From positions 58,390 to 122,389 of the forward strand of contig LADR01000049.1 of NCBI GenBank assembly GCA_000961655.1: a stretch of DNA of 64,000 nucleotides, in the 5' to 3' direction. The notes below the pieces were generated by a model. It was not told where the DNA came from, did no database searches, and saw only the letters and a program-made list of their open reading frames with translations. Source of the DNA: Desulfatitalea sp. BRH_c12. GTDB lineage: Bacteria; Desulfobacterota; Desulfobacteria; Desulfobacterales; Desulfosarcinaceae. This document shows, in pieces, positions 18,127-26,648 of this stretch. Both the position numbers and the translations under genes were made by a program. How positions within the stretch are numbered: the first letter of the stretch is position 1; the number at the start of each line of letters is the position of its first letter.

Positions 18127-19548
18127 ATGGTTGAAACCATTATTCTGATTCCGCTCGTTGCCGGCATTCTCGCCTTTTTCCTGCCGCGCACCTCAGGCCG
18201 CCTGCTGCTGGTGCTGACCGGGGCCGTTCACCTCGTGTCGTCCGTGCTGCTCTGGATTTACCGGCCGGAGGCGTTGCTGAACGACTATTTTGCCGTGACA
18301 CCCGAGGGCCTTCTGTCGCTGATCGTCATCTCTTTGCTTTTTTTTCTGATCGCCATCTACACCCGTTCTTATTTAGAAGCCGCCGAAATCCATGCGGAGC
18401 ATGTCTTTGCCGGGTCGATGCTGCTGTTCCTCGGCTCGATGACCCTGGTCACGCTCTCGGACCATATCATGGTCATGTGGATCGCCATCGAGGCGACCAC
18501 CCTGGCCAGCGCCCCGCTGATCTATACGCATCGCTCGGGCGCTTCGATAGAGGCGACCTGGAAATATGTGCTGATCTGCTCGGTGGGCATCGCCTTGGCC
18601 CTGCTCGGATCGGTGCTGATCGCGCTCTCCATGGACATCGGAAATGTCGATGCCCCGATGTCGTTTTCCAGCCTGACCCAAGTAGCCGGACGTCTTGATC
18701 CTTTATGGCTGAAAACCGGCTTCATCTTCATTCTGGTCGGCTATGGCACCAAAATGGGATTGGCGCCCATGCACACCTGGCTGCCCGATGCGCACAGTGA
18801 GGCTCCCAGCCCGGCCTCGGCCCTGCTCTCCGGCGTGCTGCTCAACTGCGCCTACCTGGGCATTTTCAAAACCAATAAAATCATGCATGCTGCCGGCTTG
18901 GGCGATTTTTCAGGCACCATCCTGATGGTCTTCGGCCTGGCCTCCATCGTGGCCGCGGCAACCTTTATCTTGAAACAAACCGAGTACAAACGCTTGCTGG
19001 CCTATTCCAGCATCGAAAACATGGGCATCATCGCTTTCGGCACCGGCATCGGCGGCCTGGGCGCCTATGGGGCCATGCTGTGCCTGATCCATCACAGTCT
19101 GATCAAATCCTCCTTGTTTCTGTGCTCCGGCAACATATTGATCGGGTACGCCAGCCGTGCGATCGAGGGCACTGGTCAGCTGGCCAAGCGCATGCCCAAA
19201 ACCTTCGTGGCTCTTTTCGGCGGCTTCGCCGGTATTTCCGGTTTTCCGCCGTTCGGGATTTTCTTCGGCGAACTGTTCATCATCATCGCAGCTTTCCGCG
19301 CCGGCCACTACGGGGCTGTCAGCATTTTCATCCTGAGTATTTGCGTGATCTTCGCCGGTTTCATCAAACATATCATCAGAATCTCTTTCGGGCCGTCCCC
19401 GTCGACCATCCGCATGGAAGAACAGCCCACCATGATCTGGCCACAATATGTACTGCTGGTGACCTCGGTGGTCCTTTGCTTCTGGATGCCGGACACCCTG
19501 TACGAGACAATACGCCTTGCAGTGGCGACCATTGGCGGGGGAATCTAA
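18127..19548 (+). CDS. Ehr/group 4 hydrogenase-like antiporter subunit (HyfF/NuoN type)
   Basis: A 473-residue antiporter-family membrane protein, the second such subunit in the operon. It has the GTKMGLAPMHTWLPDAHSEA signature and the LKQTEYKRLLAYSSIENMG helix with the conserved lysines and glutamate of ion-pumping subunits. Two antiporter-like subunits plus a NuoK-like one predict an ion-translocating complex rather than a minimal hydrogenase. The stop directly abuts the next ATG. Confidence 0.9.
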   Translation: MVETIILIPLVAGILAFFLPRTSGRLLLVLTGAVHLVSSVLLWIYRPEALLNDYFAVTPEGLLSLIVISLLFFLIAIYTRSYLEAAEIHAEHVFAGSMLLFLGSMTLVTLSDHIMVMWIAIEATTLASAPLIYTHRSGASIEATWKYVLICSVGIALALLGSVLIALSMDIGNVDAPMSFSSLTQVAGRLDPLWLKTGFIFILVGYGTKMGLAPMHTWLPDAHSEAPSPASALLSGVLLNCAYLGIFKTNKIMHAAGLGDFSGTILMVFGLASIVAAATFILKQTEYKRLLAYSSIENMGIIAFGTGIGGLGAYGAMLCLIHHSLIKSSLFLCSGNILIGYASRAIEGTGQLAKRMPKTFVALFGGFAGISGFPPFGIFFGELFIIIAAFRAGHYGAVSIFILSICVIFAGFIKHIIRISFGPSPSTIRMEEQPTMIWPQYVLLVTSVVLCFWMPDTLYETIRLAVATIGGGI

Positions 19549-21060
19549 ATGAAACCTGGTTTTCTTCAAATCGACAACGGCAAAGCGGTCGCCATCGCGT
19601 CCATCCCTGACCTGGCCTTCGATGATTTCAGAAACGCAGCGCTCGATAGGGTCGCAGACGGCGCCCAGGTAGTACACTTTTTTGCCTACAAAACCGGGCA
19701 GCAGATTCGGCTGGCGGTTGTGCTGCGCACCCAGCACTTGCTGGTGGCCACCTGCGATGCACCGCACACCTTTCCATCGCTGACCGCAGTCTGTGAACCC
19801 TTCCACATGTTCGAGCGTGAAATCGCCGAGCAGTTCGGCCTGCGACCGGAAGGCCATCCCTGGCTGAAGATGGTACGCTACCACGCCAACCAGGAAGGGC
19901 TTGCCGACATTTTCGGCAACGCGTATGAACACGATATCCCCGGCAACTATCCCTATTATGCGGTTGAGGGCGAGGAGATTCACGAGGTCGCGGTCGGACC
20001 GGTGCATGCCGGCGTCATCGAACCAGGCCATTTCCGTTTCAATTGCATTGGCGAGCGGGTGTTGCATCTGGAAATTCAGCTCGGATACCAGCATCGCGGG
20101 GTCGAGCAGCTATTGCGCGCGGCCGATTTCAAACGATTGCCCACCTTGGCCGAAAGCATTGCCGGCGACACCACCATCGGCCACAGCCTATGCATGGCCC
20201 AGGCGGTCGAGGCCTTAAGCGGTCGTGCGCCCGACGCGGGGGCGCGGATCATCCGCACTATCGCCTTGGAATTGGAGCGGATTGCCAATCACGCCGGTGA
20301 TCTGGGCGCCTTGAGCGGCGATGTGGCCTTCTTGCCGCCAGCCAATTATTTTGGTCGCATGCGCGGCGATTTTCTAAATATGACACTGTGGATCTGCGGC
20401 AATCGGCTCGGCAAGGGATTGGTGCGCCCCGGTGGCGTCCTTTTTCCAATAACCGATGAAGACCGCAAAGTATTGAGCGGACGCTTGAATGAGCTGACAC
20501 CCCAGGTGGCCCATACCATCGAACTTCTGTTTCAAACCTCCAGCGTTCGTTCGCGGTTCGAGGATTGCGGCGTGGTCAGTATGGCGGACGCCGCCAAATT
20601 GGGGCTGGTCGGCCCCGCCGGACGCGCCAGCGGGTTGGCCTATGATGTGCGCCGGGATTTTCCCACAGAACAGTACCCGCATATCGCAATTCCGTTATCC
20701 ATGCAGACCGGCGGCGATGTCCTGTCCCGGGCGCGCATTCGTGCCAGCGAAGTATTGCAATCGATCGCGATGATTCAAACTTTGCTCGCCCAACCGATCG
20801 CCACCGAATGTGTACCTCCCGCCGACATGACGCCATTGGCGCCATCCTCGTTCGTGGTGACGCTCAACGAAGGCTGGCGCGGAGAGTTGTCGCATTGCCT
20901 GTTGACCGACCCGGCGGGCAACATTGAACGTTACAAGGTCAAGGATCCTTCCTTTCACAATTGGAACGGGTTGGCCATGGCGCTGAGAAATACGGGCATT
21001 TCGGATTTTCCGCTCAACAACAAGAGTTTTAATCTATCCTACTGCGGGTTCGATTTGTAA
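19549..21060 (+). CDS. Ehr-type catalytic-like large subunit lacking Ni-binding cysteines
   Basis: This 503-residue protein fuses a NuoC-like domain (about 1-130) to a NuoD/HycE-like large subunit (about 150-503). In group 4 hydrogenases the first nickel motif is RICGxC; here the aligned stretch is ESIAGDTTIGHS, so the two cysteines are Ala205 and Thr208. The C-terminal nickel motif (DPCxxC) is also absent: the protein ends DFPLNNKSFNLSYCGFDL with one cysteine. It therefore cannot hold a normal [NiFe] site and fits the energy-converting-hydrogenase-related (Ehr) class. The partner oxidised or reduced is unknown; ferredoxin and quinone are usual proposals. Confidence 0.88.
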   Translation: MKPGFLQIDNGKAVAIASIPDLAFDDFRNAALDRVADGAQVVHFFAYKTGQQIRLAVVLRTQHLLVATCDAPHTFPSLTAVCEPFHMFEREIAEQFGLRPEGHPWLKMVRYHANQEGLADIFGNAYEHDIPGNYPYYAVEGEEIHEVAVGPVHAGVIEPGHFRFNCIGERVLHLEIQLGYQHRGVEQLLRAADFKRLPTLAESIAGDTTIGHSLCMAQAVEALSGRAPDAGARIIRTIALELERIANHAGDLGALSGDVAFLPPANYFGRMRGDFLNMTLWICGNRLGKGLVRPGGVLFPITDEDRKVLSGRLNELTPQVAHTIELLFQTSSVRSRFEDCGVVSMADAAKLGLVGPAGRASGLAYDVRRDFPTEQYPHIAIPLSMQTGGDVLSRARIRASEVLQSIAMIQTLLAQPIATECVPPADMTPLAPSSFVVTLNEGWRGELSHCLLTDPAGNIERYKVKDPSFHNWNGLAMALRNTGISDFPLNNKSFNLSYCGFDL

Positions 21061-21117
21061 TCGGGGTCTTCAAAACGGCGGGACATAAGCATAAAAAAAG
21101 GCTGAAGTGAAACCAAT

Positions 21118-21861
21118 ATGCTCACCATACTAAAAAACAGATTCGAACAGGGCTACCGCACCAGCACCTATCCAAAGACCAAAATCGAGCTGCCGGCACG
21201 TTACCGTGGACTGCCGAAGGTCAATCCCGAGGCGTCCCTGGCTTTGGCCGAGCAATGTGCGGCAGCCTGCCCGCAGGATGCCATCGATGCGACGGGTCGC
21301 ACCATCGACATGGGGCGATGCATCTTCTGCGGCACCTGCGAACGCCTTTGCGAAGGCGGTTTTATAAGCTTCACACGCAATTTCGAACTCTCCACGGCCC
21401 ACCGCCGCGACCTGATTACGGGCGGTGACTTACCCGCTTTGGCCGATCACGCCAAAAAGCATTTCAAAAGCCTTTTCGGCCGCTCGTTGCAGTTGCGACA
21501 GGTGTCGGCGGCCGGATGCAATGCGTGTGAGGTGGATTTGAATGTGCTGGCCACCCCGTTCTTCGATCTGGCCCGTTTCGGCATCAACTTTGTGGCTTCT
21601 CCACGGCATGCCGACGCCATCGTGGTCACGGGCCCCATTTCGCGCAACATGAAAACCGCTTTGCTGCAAACTTACGAGGCCGTACCGGCTCCCAAGGTGG
21701 TGATCGCGGTAGGCAGCTGCGCCATCAGCGGCGGCCCTTTCCGGGGCAGTCCGGAAACGACCGATGGATTAGAAAAACTCATGCCGGTGGATCTGTTTAT
21801 CCCCGGTTGCCCGCCCCATCCGTTGACCAACTTGCATGCTTTTTTAAATTTTTTTAAGTAA
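21118..21861 (+). CDS. Ferredoxin-domain / NuoB-type small subunit fusion of the Ehr-type complex
   Basis: A 247-residue fusion. Residues about 35-90 are ferredoxin-like, as in HycF/HyfH/NuoI. The second cluster motif is complete (CIFCGTCERLC), but the first is reduced to CAAACP, so only one [4Fe-4S] cluster is assured. Residues about 115-247 are the NuoB/HycG small subunit, with GCNACEVDLNVL, VGSCAISGGPF and PGCPPHP holding the N2-like cluster. Separate genes encode these two parts in E. coli hyc and hyf. It closes the six-gene operon, 57 bases after the large subunit. Confidence 0.9.
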   Translation: MLTILKNRFEQGYRTSTYPKTKIELPARYRGLPKVNPEASLALAEQCAAACPQDAIDATGRTIDMGRCIFCGTCERLCEGGFISFTRNFELSTAHRRDLITGGDLPALADHAKKHFKSLFGRSLQLRQVSAAGCNACEVDLNVLATPFFDLARFGINFVASPRHADAIVVTGPISRNMKTALLQTYEAVPAPKVVIAVGSCAISGGPFRGSPETTDGLEKLMPVDLFIPGCPPHPLTNLHAFLNFFK

Positions 21862-21909
21862 TTCAACTTTCGGGTGTCAAACGCCGGTGATCCGGGCGTG
21901 TCGCCCTGC

Positions 21910-23331
21910 TCACGGCTTGATCAGGATCGTCGGGTAAAGACCGCTGAAATCACCATTGGGGTAAGGCTGAATGGTGTTGAAGGAGATATTTTGATTTTTT
22001 TGCGCATGCCCCTTGTTCTTCACGCCATTATATAAGGCGCCATTGGCTTCCAGGATGTGCTGGATACGGTCACGGAAGACTCCCACGAACGCGGCGCCGT
22101 TTCCTTCGAAAAACATCCGGCCTTTGGAGAAAAAGGATCGAACCTTCGAAAATTCTTTCAGGCTGACACTGTTTTCTTCTAATGAGGCTTGATCGTTAAT
22201 AAGCCCCCAAACCAGGGATCCGGGCGGAATGTTCAGGGGTTTGTTGATGTCGATGATCGTATGCGGCATGATGACGCTATCCTGACCGATGGTCAGTCGC
22301 GCATCAGCCCTACCCCTTAAAAAGCTGTTGAATCCGATAAACACCTGATGCCCTAAATGTGCTTCCACGATTTTGGCGCCATGGGCGGTGACATTATTGC
22401 CTTCCAGACGAGAGTTGATGATGTAACAATTCTCCTGGGCATTAGCGCCCTTGCCCAACCAGGCATTTTGTAAAAAAGCGCGCTGCGAAACGAGTACATT
22501 TTCACTGATATGCGTTTTGGCCTTGACGACAGCGAACCGATCCAGTGACGCATTGTGGGGAACACTGACGGGGTGTTCGATATTGACCACATCGAAAATA
22601 CGTTGAAACGCTTCTTTGCGGTCTTCCACAAAATCCATGAACAATCCCTGGGGCGGCTTACCTGCTTCGAAATAGATGTAATGCGCTAACTGTTCAGCCG
22701 GGTAGCGGTACCAGAAGTTGAACACATCCGGACTGCGCACCCATATCGTCCCGGGGGCGACATTCAAATGACTTATTTCACTGGCCTGTACATATGAAAA
22801 AGCGCCGATCACACAATCGGTCATCGTGGTCAGATCGATGGTCGCGAAAGGGCCAACAAAACTGCCGTCCGTCGGCGAGCCATGGATATTGGCATATTGC
22901 GTGGATACCGTACTGCGGATGAAGAATTTTTCAAGGGTCTCAGGATCGTGCGAGAAATTGTGCACCAGCGTTTTGATTAGGATACTGTCTTCGATATCGA
23001 TCATTTCATCTTTGGGCAGTTCGATATCAAAGCCTTTGTAATGAACGACATCTCCCTTTTGCTTGAGTTCGTCCCCGCGGATATCGCTTTTATAGAGAAT
23101 GGAATTCGTCGTACGGATTTTTCCTAAAAAATAGCTGCCCGCCAAACTGGAATGCAAAAATTCGAAACTCAGCGGATGGCTTGGCGTGATGCCGTAAAAG
23201 GCATAAAACTTGGTCATATGGTCCAAGTTTATGAGGTTGTTGACATAAGGCTTAACATCAAAGCCGGTCTCGCGAAGATTGATGTTGGTTCTTTGAATGA
23301 TTCTGGCGAAAAGCTTCAACAATTCTTTCAT
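21910..23331 (-). CDS. Large protein with left-handed beta-helix (hexapeptide-repeat) region, function unknown
   Basis: A 473-residue soluble protein. Several stretches (GSFVGPFATIDLTTMTDCVIGAFSYV; ENVLVSQRAFLQNAWLGKGANAQENC; GHQVFIGFNSFLRG with IGQDSVIMPHTIID) have the spaced small/aliphatic pattern of hexapeptide-repeat transferases. The catalytic group is not evident, and the length exceeds usual acyltransferases. The ATG at 23331 has AGGAG, which overlaps the stop of the CBS gene 8 bases upstream. These two genes form an operon, so the CBS protein may regulate this enzyme. I do not recognise a specific substrate. Confidence 0.72.
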   Translation of the reverse strand: MKELLKLFARIIQRTNINLRETGFDVKPYVNNLINLDHMTKFYAFYGITPSHPLSFEFLHSSLAGSYFLGKIRTTNSILYKSDIRGDELKQKGDVVHYKGFDIELPKDEMIDIEDSILIKTLVHNFSHDPETLEKFFIRSTVSTQYANIHGSPTDGSFVGPFATIDLTTMTDCVIGAFSYVQASEISHLNVAPGTIWVRSPDVFNFWYRYPAEQLAHYIYFEAGKPPQGLFMDFVEDRKEAFQRIFDVVNIEHPVSVPHNASLDRFAVVKAKTHISENVLVSQRAFLQNAWLGKGANAQENCYIINSRLEGNNVTAHGAKIVEAHLGHQVFIGFNSFLRGRADARLTIGQDSVIMPHTIIDINKPLNIPPGSLVWGLINDQASLEENSVSLKEFSKVRSFFSKGRMFFEGNGAAFVGVFRDRIQHILEANGALYNGVKNKGHAQKNQNISFNTIQPYPNGDFSGLYPTILIKP

Positions 23332-23339
23332 CGGCACTC

Positions 23340-23900
23340 CTAAGGTAATGTCGTTTCGCACTCTTTCATGGTGTGAAATATGGCCGCAAAAACATCGGTC
23401 AGCCTTAAAATGCCGACAATGTTCTTTTCATGGGTCACTAGAAGAGAGAGATGATCGCCTGCGACCAACTGGTGGATGGCGATGTCAAAAGAGACATCTT
23501 GTTCGATATATTCGCCTTCGCTATGCGCCTGCATGAAATTTTCCACTTTCAGGCGCATGGCATTGACACAAAGATCTTTCAAGGGGGCCGCCTTGAGACG
23601 CCGCTGTTTTTTCAAGCTCCTGATGAACGTGTCGCCGAAACCGAATTTTTCGAGTTCTTTCAATTCATCCCCATCTTCGACATCAGGCTCGAGCGCGCGG
23701 ACAACATCCAAATGACTCAGCTTTCCGACCACCGTTTTTTCTTTGTCCAAAACCAGAATGGCGCGGTGCCGGTATTTGGTATGATCGAAATCCTCTTGGG
23801 CCTTTTCCAGGGCCAGGATTGCCTCAAACAGGGTAGAACCTATGGAAACAGTTGCATATTCGGAAAGAGGGACCATCAATTCCTTTATTTTAAATTCCAC
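23340..23900 (-). CDS. CBS-domain-pair protein (copy 2)
   Basis: A 186-residue CBS pair, paralogous along its length to the proteins at 9621-10178 and 57684-58250. The N-terminus reads FKIKELMVPLSEYATVS, followed by HRAILVLDKEKTVVGKLSHLD, and the second motif by DHLSLLVTHEKNIVGILRLTDVF. The GTG at 23900 follows AAGGAGAA and matches the starts of its paralogues; an upstream extension of nine codons lacks a ribosome site. Unlike the other two copies its neighbour is not a transporter but a beta-helix protein. Confidence 0.87.
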   Translation of the reverse strand: MEFKIKELMVPLSEYATVSIGSTLFEAILALEKAQEDFDHTKYRHRAILVLDKEKTVVGKLSHLDVVRALEPDVEDGDELKELEKFGFGDTFIRSLKKQRRLKAAPLKDLCVNAMRLKVENFMQAHSEGEYIEQDVSFDIAIHQLVAGDHLSLLVTHEKNIVGILRLTDVFAAIFHTMKECETTLP

Positions 23901-23992
23901 GATGCCTATTCTCCTTTTGAGGAACACCTAAAATATCTTTTAGGGATTGCTTACCATTTTTTGTGAAACATATGTAGTCATATATCCCATCG

Positions 23993-24029
23993 TAAAAACA
24001 CAAAGCCCAGCCGGTTGCACCGGTTGGGC
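23993..24029 (-). terminator. Terminator downstream of the tRNA-Ser genes
   Basis: On the minus strand a GCCCA/TGGGC stem extended by CCGGT/ACCGG (24005-24029) precedes TTTGTGTTTTT. It begins 15 bases beyond the 3' end of tRNA-Ser(GCT). Confidence 0.8.
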
Positions 24030-24043
24030 CAGGATACTGAAAA

Positions 24044-24136
24044 TGGCGGAGAGAGAGGGATTCGAACCCTCGGTGCAAGTTTCCTCACACACTCGCTTAG
24101 CAGGCGAGCGCCTTCGACCGACTCGGCCATCTCTCC
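24044..24136 (-). tRNA. tRNA-Ser(GCT)
   Basis: On the minus strand the acceptor GGAGAGA (24136-24130) pairs with TCTCTCC, followed by discriminator G and an encoded CCA. The anticodon loop CTGCTAA gives GCT, reading AGC/AGU. The T-loop GGTTCGAATCC and a long serine-type variable arm are present. The total length is 93 nt. Confidence 0.95.
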
Positions 24137-24249
24137 TTTGCAGGTTTGTTTAATCGTCAAATCGATAAATCGTGGATTCGTGCGCTGTCTCGTTGCTTGC
24201 TTACGATTCTTACACGGAACGAATCGACCATTGAACGACTCAACGAAAC

Positions 24250-24335
24250 TGGCGGAGGGAGTAGGATTCGAACCCACGGAGCTTTCGCTCAACGGTTTTC
24301 AAGACCGCCGCCTTAAACCACTCGGCCATCCCTCC
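24250..24335 (-). tRNA. tRNA-Ser(TGA)
   Basis: The minus strand carries acceptor GGAGGGA, anticodon loop CTTGAAA (anticodon TGA, reading UCN), a variable arm, T-loop GGTTCGAATCC, and an encoded CCA. The length is 86 nt. It lies 113 bases upstream of tRNA-Ser(GCT) in transcription order, and both are probably on one transcript. Confidence 0.95.
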
Positions 24336-24716
24336 CGCAAAGCAGATTCGCTTTTAACACCCAGCATCTATAGCGTCAACAGGTTTTGTGCCCAAATTTA
24401 AATATCGCCGCCATCGTTAGAAGTATCGCACAGATAAAAACGCTGTATACATAAGGTTCATATTCACCGGCACAAGGTTTTCGAAGACCCTCCATGGGGC
24501 CATTTCCGGCCTTCATTAATTTTCCGGTTGTCGATCAATCCAGTGACACCGGCAATAGCGCGGGTCGCGCTTATCGAGGCGAATTACAGGGATTCCCCTA
24601 TATGCAAAGCTCTTTACAGATATGATTAATTGGGAGTTGACATCGGTCCACATTGGTGATTTAGGTGGCCGACGATAATTCTTGCCCCAACCCTGGGGTA
24701 TTTAAGGAGATCCATC
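24336..24716 (+). promoter_or_regulatory. Non-coding stretch with weak promoter-like TTGACA
   Basis: No gene is visible in this 380-base stretch. An exact TTGACA occurs at 24637-24642, 75 bases before the next start codon, but the -10 region 17 bases on (TTTAGG) is poor. Confidence 0.3.
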
Positions 24717-25190
24717 ATGAAACAAAAGTATGCCATCCTTCGGGATGACGATCAAAAAACATTGATCGTGCGCGAATACGCTGAACTGGACAAAGAGATG
24801 ATGTCCTTGCTGTGCGAAGAGACCTATTCACAGGAGCATATCCAAGGCGCCCTGAAAGAAGGCCATCAGGCAGTGATCAATGTCATTCGCACCAACAATA
24901 TGTATCCGCCGACCATGTTCGCCCAAGCCATTGCCGAAGCGATTGATGGACTTTTGGGCGATAACGGCAATCAATCGGCCGAGCTTTTTTTCGACGACAA
25001 GGATCTCTTTAACCAGGACATCGTCGTTCCGCCCGAGGTGGATGAGGACGTGGATGAAGAGGTCGATGTAGACACCTTGCTGGATGATGCCATCGATGAT
25101 GATTTTGAGGACGATAAAGTGCTCAAAGAGCTCAAATCATCGATCCAGGTGGCTGATGACGACAGCGGCGATATAGAAGATGCGGTTTAA
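24717..25190 (+). CDS. Acidic protein of unknown function
   Basis: A 157-residue protein I do not recognise. The first 100 residues look like a compact helical domain (ILRDDDQKTLIVREYAELDK; ALKEGHQAVINVIRTNNMYP). Residues 105-157 are very rich in Asp and Glu (for example VDEDVDEEVDVDTLLDDAID) and are probably disordered. The start has AAGGAGATCCATC before ATG. It stands alone between the tRNAs and a minus-strand lipoprotein. An acidic tail can mediate contact with basic proteins or mimic nucleic acid, but nothing here decides that. Confidence 0.75.
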   Translation: MKQKYAILRDDDQKTLIVREYAELDKEMMSLLCEETYSQEHIQGALKEGHQAVINVIRTNNMYPPTMFAQAIAEAIDGLLGDNGNQSAELFFDDKDLFNQDIVVPPEVDEDVDEEVDVDTLLDDAIDDDFEDDKVLKELKSSIQVADDDSGDIEDAV

Positions 25191-25322
25191 GCGGCCGCTC
25201 AGACGCTTGCATCGGTGCACCGCTTCGGCAGGTTCGCTTAACAGCCTGTTCGGTCGCACATGGTTTTGACGACGCCTGCGACTTTTGTGAACGTTTCTTT
25301 GGGGACATTGCTATACAAAATC

Positions 25323-25350
25323 GAGCGCCTTATCCGATCGGAGGGCGCTC
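25323..25350 (+). terminator. Possible hairpin terminator after the acidic-protein gene
   Basis: GAGCGCC (25323-25329) pairs with GGCGCTC (25344-25350), but only a short TCTGTTTA follows. A weak terminator at best. Confidence 0.4.
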
Positions 25351-25408
25351 TCTGTTTATGACCGCAGGGTCATCCCCCACCGGTCGTTTTCGACAATTAC
25401 ACGCTTTT

Positions 25409-25888
25409 TCAATCGGTATCGGTCAGGGACTTTATCCGGGCGGTTAATTGAGCCGGTGTTTGTCTACCTGGAATTTTTTCCAGAATGCGACCGGCTTTGA
25501 CCGTCATGACACTCGGAACACCGACAATTTTATAATGGGCCGCGGCCGGCATGCCAACCATATAGACCGGAAACGGCAGATTCAGATCAGCGACCAGGCG
25601 CTGAACGGGCTTGGCATCACCTTCATCCAGGCTGAGAGCCACAATTTTTAAACCTTCGGGGAGTCCGCCGCGATAAAGGCGGGCGACATCGGGCAACTCT
25701 TCGCGGCAGGGCGGACACCATGCGGCGACCACCACGACAAGGCCGCTGAAATCCGCGGATGTGATCATGCGGTCGAACTGGCCAATAGCCATCTGCCGGA
25801 CAGGGTTGGCGCTGTGGGTCGGCGTGTCGCTACACCCCATCAAGATCAGAACCATTACCCCTGTCCAGTATCCGAGCACCTTTTTCAC
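25409..25888 (-). CDS. TlpA-like thioredoxin-fold lipoprotein
   Basis: A 159-residue exported thiol-disulfide protein. A hydrophobic N-terminus ends in the lipobox LMGC, so it should be a lipoprotein on the periplasmic side. The thioredoxin active site is AAWCPPCREE, and a cis-proline region VGVPSV follows at the normal distance. The GTG at 25888 follows AAAGGAGAGA; the upstream extension lacks a ribosome site. TlpA/ResA relatives reduce cysteines of exported proteins such as cytochromes c. It is monocistronic by position. Confidence 0.88.
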   Translation of the reverse strand: MKKVLGYWTGVMVLILMGCSDTPTHSANPVRQMAIGQFDRMITSADFSGLVVVVAAWCPPCREELPDVARLYRGGLPEGLKIVALSLDEGDAKPVQRLVADLNLPFPVYMVGMPAAAHYKIVGVPSVMTVKAGRILEKIPGRQTPAQLTARIKSLTDTD

Positions 25889-26149
25889 GCGTGTCTCTCC
25901 TTTGCTGAAAAAAATGAGTGGCAGCGTCTGCACGCTGGGGCTGATTACCTTTTAAAAAGGGACTTTAGCCATCTCTATGGATTTGGCAAATCGCACAAGG
26001 CGTCGTTTAGCATACTGCGGGCCGAAGGATCCACGTTTCACCCGTAGGGGGCCAGCGATGTTTAGGTATCTTTGATCAAGCCAGGCGCCCCCTGGGCTGC
26101 ACAAAGCTTCAAAACAGGCAATCGCATGTAAAAAACTCTCTCAGGATAC

Positions 26150-26217
26150 CGAATTCGTGTTCGGGATTGGCACGGAGGAGGTGATTCGGGTGGCGCGGAC
26201 CACCCACCCGAATCACC
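26150..26217. repeat. Dispersed repeat with 12-bp inverted arms, copy A
   Basis: Arms GGTGATTCGGGT (26180-26191) and ACCCGAATCACC (26206-26217) are exact complements. The preceding TTCGGGATTGGCAC is shared with copy B at 51685. The middle 18 bases (26190-26207) occur in copy B as the exact reverse complement. Confidence 0.7.
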
Positions 26218-26287
26218 GGGGTTTCAGCACGATAGATATGGCGCCAAGTAAAGAACTCATAAGAACTCCCTGGGTGCCAAGGTTTAC

Positions 26288-26311
26288 ATGCGATTGCCCT
26301 GGGCTTCACAA
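26288..26311. repeat. 24-nt direct repeat, copy 1
   Basis: This stretch, containing CGATTGCCCTGGGCTTCACA, recurs exactly at 26625-26648. Shorter relatives occur near 26085 and, inverted, at 26117 and 13241. Confidence 0.75.
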
Positions 26312-26355
26312 CAGGGTATCCGCATTTGAAATTGTTCTCGCAGGGGATCCCACCT

Positions 26356-26497
26356 GTAGGGGCGACCGGCGGTCGCCCGGTGCGGGTGCAAAGCCGGCAG
26401 GGCAGGCAATCATGGGTGCGGGAGAAAAAAGGCCGCGCCAGCCTGTGCGATGACTCAAATTCAGTGGTTCGCGCGGGCGACCGCCGGTCGCCCCTAC
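26356..26497. repeat. 142-bp segment bounded by exact 23-bp inverted repeats (MITE-like)
   Basis: The ends 26356-26378 and 26475-26497 are exact reverse complements, each with an internal GCGACC/GGTCGC palindrome. The 96 bases between them hold no gene. Size and terminal inverted repeats fit a small non-autonomous element or a REP pair; no clear target duplication is visible. Confidence 0.6.
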
Positions 26498-26624
26498 AAC
26501 GGGCACCGCGACTATCACGATGTCCATTCGCCCCGGAATTGACCGACATTACGCATCGGACGAGCACAAGGTTCGCTCTCGAGGAAGAACGATGTTCCAT
26601 TTCTGAAATGCGGCCCATACGCAA

Positions 26625-26648
26625 ATGCGATTGCCCTGGGCTTCACAA
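26625..26648. repeat. 24-nt direct repeat, copy 2
   Basis: Exact copy of 26288-26311 in the same orientation. Confidence 0.75.

Noticed and set aside
19549..21060. Active [NiFe] hydrogenase large subunit
   Set aside because: Both nickel-binding cysteine motifs are missing, so I call an Ehr-type complex instead.
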